Below are positions 1 through 5,713 of a stretch of 7,136 nucleotides of DNA, piece by piece. This DNA comes from Chloroflexota bacterium. Lineage in GTDB: Bacteria; Chloroflexota; UBA6077; CF-72. Under the pieces are notes generated by a model. It did no database searches. It was not told the origin of the DNA and was given only the letters and a program-made list of their open reading frames with translations. A program made the position numbers and the translations under genes. The stretch covers positions 1-7,136 of the forward strand of contig JAFAPL010000118.1 in NCBI GenBank assembly GCA_019247135.1, given 5' to 3'. Positions within the stretch are counted from its first letter, which is position 1. The number at the start of each line of letters is the position of its first letter.

Positions 1-1
1 C

Positions 2-292
2 CATCGCCACGTCTTCAACGTGATCGATCGCCCACGACGCCTCCTGATGACCACCACCGAGACACGACCGGATGGGTCGAGCTTCGACACGGAGACCGAG
101 ATCAGGTTCGAGGAACACGGCTGGCAGACGCTGATGACGGTGCGTCAGATGGGATTCCCTACAGAAGTGCTTCGCGACGAGCATACCGTCGGTCTGCCCG
201 AAGCTTTCGCCCAGTTTGAGCGTTTTATCGGTGGAGAAGTCCAGGGATTGCACGCGGAGCACCACGGGACTGGCTCGGACACGACCAAGTGA
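2..292 (+). CDS. SRPBCC/AHSA1-family protein, C-terminal part (5' end outside window)
   Basis: The frame is open from position 2 and ends with TGA at 290-292, so only the last ~96 residues are seen. The sequence reads as the end of an AHSA1/SRPBCC (START-like, Bet v1-type) domain. It has a strand with RPRRLLMTTTE, then RPDG, then a strand pair ending in TLMTVRQMGFP, then the long C-terminal helix (RDEHTVGLPEAFAQFERFIGG) that closes the hydrophobic cavity in this fold. Bacterial members are small single-domain proteins that bind hydrophobic ligands or act as Hsp90-activator-like or stress-associated proteins; their individual substrates are usually unknown. A GTG at position 20 could be read as a start, but residues before it (HRHVFNV) fit the preceding strand, so it is internal. 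The gene stands apart from the nucleotidyltransferase cluster and probably belongs to the host background. Confidence 0.8.
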   Translation, partial: HRHVFNVIDRPRRLLMTTTETRPDGSSFDTETEIRFEEHGWQTLMTVRQMGFPTEVLRDEHTVGLPEAFAQFERFIGGEVQGLHAEHHGTGSDTTK

Positions 293-449
293 GCGCTCGC
301 TCGCGCCGCACGTCTACCGCTATCACCTGCATCCTCACCCCAAACAAGTGCGGTGCGGTCCCATCGCACTGGCGGGATAACCCAATTTGTCGGCAGTTCC
401 TCCGGGCCGAGCGCGATGCGGAGACGAGTGCGAGCTTCGGTCCGTGCGC

Positions 450-785
450 TCAAGCGCCGTTCACCTGCTGACTGAGCTGCGGCGGCGGTGGGCGCTCAAG
501 CACGTCGAGCGAGCGCGATGTGTCGGCTATAGCCTGGAGGCACGGCAGCTCATCGAGCGACGCCAGACCCAGGTACGCGAGGCACTCCACTGTGGTCACC
601 AGCACCGCGGGTGCATCAGGCCACGGGCGCTGCTCGGCAACGAGCTTGCGCTGCAACGGAAAGCTGACCGCCGCGTCGCTGTTCGGGCCGCGGGTCTCGT
701 CGATGCGCGCGGCTGACCGGCTGGCCGTCAAGGTCGCGAGTAGGCTGGCCAGGAGATAGGGTTTCTCTTCTTGGGTGTGCCGCAC
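450..785 (-). pseudogene. scpB: Decayed scpB-like fragment (segregation and condensation protein B)
   Basis: Read on the minus strand, this stretch matches the C-terminal winged-helix half of ScpB, the partner of ScpA and SMC in chromosome condensation. Recognisable pieces are RIDETRGPNSDAAV (family: RAEIEEIRGVNSD), LQRKLVAEQ, VLVTTVECLAYLGLASLDEL (family: GTTxEFLxxFGLxSLDELP). The preceding signature QPVSRA (family: AYRQPVTRA) lies in a different minus-strand frame at about 706-723, directly adjoining the RIDE segment. A frameshift therefore sits near 705-712. The segment before it is also eroded and the N-terminal half of the protein is absent. No scpA is nearby. I infer a dead gene fragment. 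The ScpB match is my own recognition of the conserved C-terminal pattern and has not been searched. Confidence 0.6.
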
Positions 786-941
786 GGCGCCCCCTCACCT
801 GCAAATTGGTCGTCGGCGACGTTGAAGCTCCCTTGCAGGACTATCAACGAAAGGGAAACCAGTGCCTGACCAACTGCATCGTAAATCGCTATCTCTTCGC
901 GGGCCGCGGCGCGCTCTCGCCGTCATAACCTTGGAGATCGC

Positions 942-946
942 AAGGA
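942..946 (+). promoter_or_regulatory. Shine-Dalgarno site deciding the GTG start of the CD-NTase
   Basis: AAGGA at 942-946 is followed by nine bases and then GTG at 956. An in-frame TAA at 926-928 rules out a start much farther upstream. The next in-frame ATG (position 1034) would remove the N-terminal helix expected in CD-NTases. GTG 956 is therefore the best start. Confidence 0.6.
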
Positions 947-955
947 CACGAACCA

Positions 956-2344
956 GTGCAAACGTCAATAACTACCTCGGCGTTCTTTCGCTTCTGGCAA
1001 AACATTACGGTCACCCCAGACGAGCTGGCGCTGATGAACGCCAACATCAACAAGGTCACCGATCGGCTGCGAGAGGTGTTTCCATGGCGGACTGCGCCGG
1101 CGGGACCGAATCCGGTTGATCCGTGGGCGGGACGACGGCGTCCGGGCGACCATCCGGTCAGCATTTTGATTGGTGACCTTAGCCCGGTTGCGTTTCCATT
1201 AGAGCTTGTCGACATCGAATTGATGGGATCAGCGCGCCGTGAGACGGTTGTGCGTCCCACATCGGACGTTGATCTCCTGGTTGCGTTCCAAGCCGACCAG
1301 CTTGTGCTGACGTCATTCTCCCCGCGCAGTCTGCTGCTGCGCGTGTCCGAAGCCCTTCGCGGCGTCGGCTCAGACCTCCGTATCTGGCAGGGTGAGGCAG
1401 TAACCGTCTCCTTTGACGCAGGCCCCGACATCGACGTGTTCCCGGCCTTGCATATGCGCAGCAGTAGTGTCGTTCACTTTCCGCGGCGCGGCCGAATGTG
1501 GACCATGTCCGCACCCCCGGTTTTCGACAGAAAATTCCTGGAATCAAACACGGCCCGCGGCAATCGCCTGATTACGGTTGCGAAATACGTCAAAGTCTGG
1601 AATTACCATTCGGGCAGACCCTTCCAGACATTTCATCTGGAAGCCTTAATCGAACGTGATGTCGTGGAAATTGATCCCCGCAGTCGAGTTTCGGTGCACA
1701 ACTTCTTCCGCGGAGCATTGCCGGCCGGACCTCAGTTTCTGTTGGTCGGTTCTCCAGACGGCATCTACTCGGACTTATCGTATTACATGTCTGGTCGGGC
1801 GCGCGCAATTGCGATGACGGCGCTGGCAGAGGCGGCGTTCCTGTCAGGTCGTGCACTCGGCCACGAGGATCGAGGTGAGTATCAAAACGCAAACGCTTGT
1901 TGGCGAGAATTGTTTGGCGAGCGCTTTCCCGTCGACCCGGAGGAGATACCGGCCGGGGCACCCGACGCACCTCAAAGTCCTGACGGGCAGAAGGTTGGAT
2001 ATGCTGCCACTCCCACCGATGAACCCGACGTCGCTGATCCCGATGACTACGATGCGGAATTGACCGAACGGCTCGCCCATCCACAGGAGGGACGATCAGG
2101 TTCAGTCCACGAGATCATTCTGCCGCCTGGGTTTGTCCTGACATATGACGAGGCGAACAAGAGAGGCGATCTCACACCCGACAATCTTGTGCTCTATGCT
2201 CGCCAGCTGCTCACAGAGGGTCGTAACGACGACGTCCGCATCTTATTGGAGCAGGCGGTTCCCGCCTTTAGGGAAGTCTTCGGTCCTGACGACTCGCGCA
2301 CGAGGGAGGCTCAAGAGGTGCTTACGTTGGCGACCTCCCAGTAG
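956..2344 (+). CDS. CD-NTase (SMODS-type cGAS/DncV-like nucleotidyltransferase) with C-terminal TPR-like segment
   Basis: This 462-residue protein starts at GTG. The polymerase-beta-type nucleotidyltransferase core is clear. The GS motif is G91-S92, the metal-binding acids of strand 2 are D104 and D106 (SDVDLLVAF), and the third acid is D160 in PDIDVFPALH. After it come FPRRGRMW (175-182), the helix GNRLITVAKYVKVWN (202-216) with the K-x-W pattern of the OAS1-C-like domain, and FHLEALIER (226-234). All three acids are present, so it should be active. The family makes cyclic di- or trinucleotide, or linear, signals in the cytoplasm on phage infection. The core ends near 326 (RELFGERFP). An Asp/Pro-rich linker follows, then one TPR-like unit at about 411-457 (ARQLLTEGRNDD...LLEQAV). 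The base pairs used and product are not readable from sequence. It converges with a SLATT-type gene and a paralogous pseudo-NTase. Codon use looks less GC-rich than that of the recombinase remnant. Confidence 0.85.
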   Translation: MQTSITTSAFFRFWQNITVTPDELALMNANINKVTDRLREVFPWRTAPAGPNPVDPWAGRRRPGDHPVSILIGDLSPVAFPLELVDIELMGSARRETVVRPTSDVDLLVAFQADQLVLTSFSPRSLLLRVSEALRGVGSDLRIWQGEAVTVSFDAGPDIDVFPALHMRSSSVVHFPRRGRMWTMSAPPVFDRKFLESNTARGNRLITVAKYVKVWNYHSGRPFQTFHLEALIERDVVEIDPRSRVSVHNFFRGALPAGPQFLLVGSPDGIYSDLSYYMSGRARAIAMTALAEAAFLSGRALGHEDRGEYQNANACWRELFGERFPVDPEEIPAGAPDAPQSPDGQKVGYAATPTDEPDVADPDDYDAELTERLAHPQEGRSGSVHEIILPPGFVLTYDEANKRGDLTPDNLVLYARQLLTEGRNDDVRILLEQAVPAFREVFGPDDSRTREAQEVLTLATSQ

Positions 2345-2431
2345 ACGACTTCATGACGGGCCCGCAGCGAAAACCGCGTTGAGTGTGTCCCTGGAATCAA
2401 AGGAAAACAACTCCGAACGGTTGCCTTGCTG
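2345..2431. other. Intergenic gap between convergent genes
   Basis: These 87 bases separate the TAG of the CD-NTase from the TGA of the SLATT-type gene, which read towards each other. A bidirectional terminator would be expected here. I find no convincing stem followed by a T tract on either strand; only short stems such as GGGCCC near 2359 are visible. Confidence 0.5.
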
Positions 2432-3028
2432 TCAGAATGGCGCTTTGACCCAGAACGCGTCATTCTCATAGTCCGACTCGCCCGTCTCCAAGCTCCGTCG
2501 CGCTATGCGGTACGCCCATGTAGGGACGCGGATCGGCGGCTGAGAATTGAGCTGGTTGCGGCGAGCGCTGAGTTCGCGCAGTTCACGCTCCAGCTCTGTC
2601 GAAGTTCCTCGGGCGAAGCGCACGCGGACATCACGGAATTGAGCAGCGTCGTTGCGCAATGCCAGATAGGCCGAGCCTTTGGTTTCATAACCGCGCGCCG
2701 TGTCCTCAGGACGGAGAAATGCTCGTGCGGCAGTCAGCAGCGTCGCCGCGAGAGCGAGGCCAGCCGTGAGTCGTGGATCTTGAAGAAATGCGGCTGAGAC
2801 TGCGGCGCCGGCGGAGGCAGTCGCCGCCAGTAGCGACGATGGCAGCCCGAGGAAGATTGCGACCGTGGCCCATCGCGCCGCGGCCACCTGCTGCGATCGC
2901 CCGGAGTACAGCGAGTCAATAACAAGCTTATTCGCCTCGTTCCACACGGTCCGGCGGAACTCCACGTCACCGCCGCTGACGGCAGCCGTGCTAGTGTGTA
3001 TTACGCTCCCGGATTGTTCACTCGTCAC
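2432..3028 (-). CDS. SLATT-type two-transmembrane-helix protein, putative effector
   Basis: This 198-residue protein starts at GTG (minus strand). It has a polar N-terminus, an amphipathic stretch with W29 and Y41, a first hydrophobic segment at about 53-80 (WATVAIFLGLPSSLLAA onward) and a second at about 87-105 (LTAGLALAATLLTAARAFL). Next is a charged helical tail containing FLRPEDTARGYETKGSAYLALR, which fits the F-x-P...A..H/Y...Y..L pattern after the second helix of SLATT domains. The end, PPIRVPTWAYRIARRSLETGESDY, fits the usual P-x-V-P...Y..A+..L..GE tail. SLATT (SMODS- and SLOG-associating two-TM) proteins are proposed membrane-perturbing or pore-forming effectors that cause abortive infection when a nucleotide signal is made. 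It follows the TPR/pseudo-NTase gene by 5 nt and is certainly co-transcribed. Its SD is weak, so translational coupling is likely. GTG at residue 22 is an alternative start. No enzymatic domain is seen. Confidence 0.75.
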   Translation of the reverse strand: MTSEQSGSVIHTSTAAVSGGDVEFRRTVWNEANKLVIDSLYSGRSQQVAAARWATVAIFLGLPSSLLAATASAGAAVSAAFLQDPRLTAGLALAATLLTAARAFLRPEDTARGYETKGSAYLALRNDAAQFRDVRVRFARGTSTELERELRELSARRNQLNSQPPIRVPTWAYRIARRSLETGESDYENDAFWVKAPF

Positions 3029-3033
3029 GCGGA

Positions 3034-4800
3034 TTACTCTGTCGGAAACTCACGCCCAAAAAGCTCCCTCACAAGAGCCAGGGCCGAACGAACGTCGGCT
3101 CGATTCACTGCAGATACACATCCGGCCATCGTGCTGGAGGCGTATTTAAGCTCATGACTGACCCGTGCCTCTACCTCAGATGAAACCTCCTCCCCGAGAT
3201 CCTCAACAAACCTGTTTGACGGTCCGAGGTGAGAGAACGCGTCCCCTCGAGTCATGGCCGTTTCGAAGAAGTGCTGGAGGTCGACTGGCCAATTTCCACT
3301 TAGAGTGGCGTGTTGTCGATGGAGGACGTCCTCGATATACCTGGTGGGCAGGCCTGCGTTGCGGTGCCGGTTCCAGCTCATCAGCATTCGCGCCAGCATC
3401 GAAAGATGACCTCGGAGCTTAATGTCACGCTCGGCAAAGGATGCGTCGAAACGTACAGGATCTGATCGCAGCCAGGCACCGCGGCCGCGACGAGGAAACA
3501 AGAAGGACGGTCCAGTGTCAGGCGAGTGAACAGCTGGATAGAGGTCGATGAATGGAGGTTGGCCAAAGTCGAGTCGCACGCAAGCGCCTGCGTAGACTTC
3601 ACCTGATGCCTCCACTTGATTGAGTACGTCGGCCATCATCTGCAAAAAGGCCTCGCCGTCGTCGAATAGCGCCGTGATATCCGGCGACACGCGACCTATC
3701 TGAGCATGTGGCTCCACACGCGCCTCGAAGGCAACGAGTAGGTTGAGAGGCGCCAGGTCGTGGGGTGCGATAAGGGTGTTGCGTTGCCACGACCCGAACC
3801 AGCGGGCTCCTATATAGCGAAGTTGGGCATTCCCGATTTGCGCATTTCTCACGTACTTCCGCGCGGCCACCTGGAGATCGAGCATGGACACACTGGCGAA
3901 CACGGCGTCGACGGCCGCATGGGCACGATTGCCCCGCAATTGCAACGCCACCTCATCAGCCGGTGGAACTCTCGTGCGGCGAGCGAATTCCGTGAAGGCC
4001 CTGGCAATTCGGACACGTACCAGGTTGCTACGTGCTCGCCCGACGATGTCCTCGTTTTCAGAGTCGGCTGCGAGCACGTATGCGGCTTCCGCGGCATCCA
4101 ATTCTCCGCGCTCCTCCAGCAAGAGGCCCAGGTTGAAGCTGGCGGGGTCAGCGGCTCTGGGAACTGAAGAAGTCGCGGCCAACCGATATGCAACGCTCGC
4201 GCCGTAAACATTACCCTCCTGCTTCAGAACGCGTCCCCACTGATATGTGGCGGGCCCGCTCATCTCGGACATCGGGGATTCCATCACCGCGCGGTAGGCC
4301 ACCCTGGCTTCGGAGAGGCGCTGCTGGTTTTTGAAAAGATCCCCAAGCGCGAAGAGTGCACGGCCAGAGACTTCGCGCTCCGGCGACCCGACGGCCTGCA
4401 GGTAGGCGGCCTCCGCATTGTCGCCTCGACCCTGTCGCTGGTATAGCATGCCGCTTTCCAAGGCAGCCCGTGTTGAGGTCAAAGCATCGCTAGACTCGAT
4501 GGCGTTCGCAAAGGCCAGTTCCGCTTGTGGGAGCATGCCTTGCGCCTCGAAAAAGCGGCCCCAATTCAGGTTTGAGGCACCGACCGGGTCAGGAAATCCC
4601 AGCTCGACTGCTTTTGCATAACAGGTCTGAGCAGTCCCAGAGTCACCTCGGATCTGGGCCAATCGGCCCAACTCGGCAGCCGCCAGCGCGGCACCTGTCC
4701 CGCCTGCGTCAAGCACACTCTGAAAGCCAGCCTGCGCTCCGTCGAAATCGCCCTGATTGCTCCGGAGCATCGCGAGCCTGAAGGCCGTCGCGTTGTCCAT
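3034..4800 (-). CDS. TPR-repeat protein fused to a degenerate CD-NTase-like domain
   Basis: This 588-residue protein starts at ATG. Residues ~1-251 are seven TPR/Sel1-like helical repeats of about 36 residues, each with a variant of A..LG.L....G....A...Y..A (for example FNLGLLLEERGELDAAEAAY at 222-241). A short helical linker follows. Residues ~320-586 align by eye with the CD-NTase at 956-2344. The matches are G336-S337, N353-LLVAF (enzyme D106-LLVAF), FIDLYPAVH 417-425 (enzyme DIDVFPALH), FPRRGR 435-440, LMSWNRH 473-479, HFF 510-512 and RELFGREFP 578-586. The DxD acids D104/D106 correspond to P351/N353 after a two-residue insertion; only the third acid (D419) remains. It should bind no catalytic metal pair. 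I infer a regulatory, sensor or scaffold role through TPR contacts. It heads the operon with the SLATT-type gene. No strong SD precedes the ATG. No signal peptide is seen, so it should be cytoplasmic. Confidence 0.8.
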   Translation of the reverse strand: MDNATAFRLAMLRSNQGDFDGAQAGFQSVLDAGGTGAALAAAELGRLAQIRGDSGTAQTCYAKAVELGFPDPVGASNLNWGRFFEAQGMLPQAELAFANAIESSDALTSTRAALESGMLYQRQGRGDNAEAAYLQAVGSPEREVSGRALFALGDLFKNQQRLSEARVAYRAVMESPMSEMSGPATYQWGRVLKQEGNVYGASVAYRLAATSSVPRAADPASFNLGLLLEERGELDAAEAAYVLAADSENEDIVGRARSNLVRVRIARAFTEFARRTRVPPADEVALQLRGNRAHAAVDAVFASVSMLDLQVAARKYVRNAQIGNAQLRYIGARWFGSWQRNTLIAPHDLAPLNLLVAFEARVEPHAQIGRVSPDITALFDDGEAFLQMMADVLNQVEASGEVYAGACVRLDFGQPPFIDLYPAVHSPDTGPSFLFPRRGRGAWLRSDPVRFDASFAERDIKLRGHLSMLARMLMSWNRHRNAGLPTRYIEDVLHRQHATLSGNWPVDLQHFFETAMTRGDAFSHLGPSNRFVEDLGEEVSSEVEARVSHELKYASSTMAGCVSAVNRADVRSALALVRELFGREFPTE

Positions 4801-4903
4801 CCGTGACTGCTCACTCGATTCTTAGCTTGCCTGAGCGGGGGCAGGGCACTCCTCAGCGAACACCAGATGCACCTGGCGGCCGTCACCTCGCGCGGGACAA
4901 GGC

Positions 4904-4932
4904 ATAGTCGCGCCATGGACCGGATGTGTCAA
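4904..4932 (-). promoter_or_regulatory. Possible sigma-70-type promoter of the TPR/pseudo-NTase-SLATT operon
   Basis: On the minus strand a perfect TTGACA (4927-4932) is followed after exactly 17 bases by GACTAT (4904-4909), which keeps the A2, A5 and T6 of the -10 consensus. The predicted start of transcription near 4897 gives a leader of roughly 100 nt before the ATG at 4800. The position, just upstream of the operon and nowhere near another minus-strand gene, supports it. The -10 is only a half match. Confidence 0.4.
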
Positions 4933-4946
4933 GCCCTGCAATGTGA

Positions 4947-5552
4947 GCCGCGGAACCCGTCCCAGTCCCGACCACGCACCAGGCGGTGCGAGAAGCGCGC
5001 TCCGGTGTGCGTCGCAACCACCGAGCCGCCGCACGCGGCAAGGCCGCTCTGATGACTTAGGACCTGCGTCGAGTGATGGCGCTGCTGCGCGAGTCGCCCA
5101 TCGCCCTGCGCGATCGGGCGCTGTTGTTGCTCGGCTTCGCCGGCGCCTTCCGTCGCTCGGAGCTGGTCGGCCTCGACATCGAGGACCTCGAGTTTTCTCC
5201 ACGCGGTATCCGCGTCGTGCTGCGCCGCTCCAACACCGACCAGGAGGCGAAGGGACGGCCTGTCGGGATCCCGTACGGGGCCATGCTGGAAACGTGCCCT
5301 GTTGGGGCGGTCGAGCGATGGCTGGCGCACGGCCGCGGCGTGCTGCCGGCGGAACGAGCGCGGGCCGCTGTTCCTCTGCGCTTCGCCGGCCAGAGCTTGC
5401 GCGCCGGGCTGGCCACCTCGGCCGCTGCAGGCGGCGTGTCTGAAGGCGCCATGAACCAGACGGGCCACCGCAGCCTGACCATCGTCCGCCGCTATATCCG
5501 GGACGGCGAGCTCTTCCGCGACGACAATGCCGCGCGCGGCGCAGGGCTCTAG
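4947..5552 (+). pseudogene. Remnant of a tyrosine recombinase/integrase, catalytic domain
   Basis: The frame from 4947 reads PTTHQAVREARSGVRRNH, the end of the core-binding domain. It then hits an in-frame TAG at 5058-5060 and continues as DLRRVMALL into a typical phage-integrase catalytic domain: RDRALLLLGFAGAFRRSEL, GLDIEDLEFSPRG, RRSNTDQE. The last part is GQSLRAGLATSAAAGG, NQTGHRSLTIVRRYIRDG and a RDDNAARGAGL end. The first catalytic Arg (AFRRSEL), the late His (TGHRS) and the Tyr nucleophile (RRYIRDG) remain. The beta-hairpin Lys is Asn (RRSKTDQE expected) and the His of HSLRAG is Gln. The usual span of some 25-40 residues between the WLAHGRG helix and FAGQSLRAG is largely missing, and the N-terminal arm domain is not detectable. 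Such enzymes cut and rejoin DNA to move islands. This copy is clearly inactive and marks past mobility. An ORF from GTG 5073 covers only the 3' part. Confidence 0.8.
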
Positions 5553-5583
5553 CGGCTGCGTAGCCGTGGACTGTCTGTCACGG
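5553..5583 (+). terminator. Two overlapping hairpins after the recombinase remnant
   Basis: Directly after the TAG, CGGCT (5553-5557), a GCGT loop and AGCCG (5562-5566) form a 5-bp stem. CCGTG (5564-5568) and CACGG (5579-5583) form a second stem that shares CCG with the first, so the two exclude each other. No T run follows, so Rho-independent termination would be weak. Confidence 0.25.
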
Positions 5584-5596
5584 ACTCCAGCAGCTG

Positions 5597-5713
5597 ATGT
5601 GGGTCGCCATTAGGATGATGAAAACCAGTCTTGGGGGGACGCGCTTGCAGATGGCGTATACGAGCCTGGGTGACGAGGAAGTGCGACCACTGATGGGGCA
5701 GGTGCCTGAGTAA
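5597..5713 (+). CDS. Possible tiny ORF overlapping the AAA regulator start (TAATG)
   Basis: A 38-codon frame runs from ATG 5597 (other ATGs at 5615, 5618 and 5651) to TAA at 5711-5713, whose last A is the first base of the next gene's ATG. The stop/start overlap suggests translational coupling. The product ends LGDEEVRPLMGQVPE, has no family I recognise and no membrane segment. The best-supported start is uncertain because only weak SD-like sequence precedes any of the ATGs. It may instead be the tail of a lost upstream gene, or chance. Confidence 0.2.
   Translation: MWVAIRMMKTSLGGTRLQMAYTSLGDEEVRPLMGQVPE

Noticed and set aside
145..453. Minus-strand ORF of 102 codons and the overlapping plus-strand ORF at 289-471
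   Set aside because: The first mostly overlaps the AHSA1 gene in antisense, and neither has a motif or good SD. I see nothing else in 293-449.
446..501. A 10-bp direct repeat, GCGCTCAAGC at 446-455 and 492-501
   Set aside because: Too short to be called an att site or target duplication, and no element lies between the copies.
293..516. An 11-bp inverted repeat, GCGCTCGCTCG at 293-303 and its complement at 506-516
   Set aside because: The match is short and built of simple CG-rich triplets. In GC-rich DNA such a pair about 200 bases apart is expected by chance, and the ends do not coincide with an element.
889..1431. A 180-codon minus-strand ORF under the CD-NTase start
   Set aside because: It lies opposite conserved CD-NTase motifs and has no domain signature of its own.
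1590..2084. A 164-codon minus-strand ORF opposite the CD-NTase helical domain
   Set aside because: Low-complexity Arg/Pro/Ser-rich product, typical of antisense frames.
4929..5482. Long minus-strand and alternative plus-strand ORFs over the recombinase remnant
   Set aside because: The integrase frame explains the region; the other frames show no family pattern.
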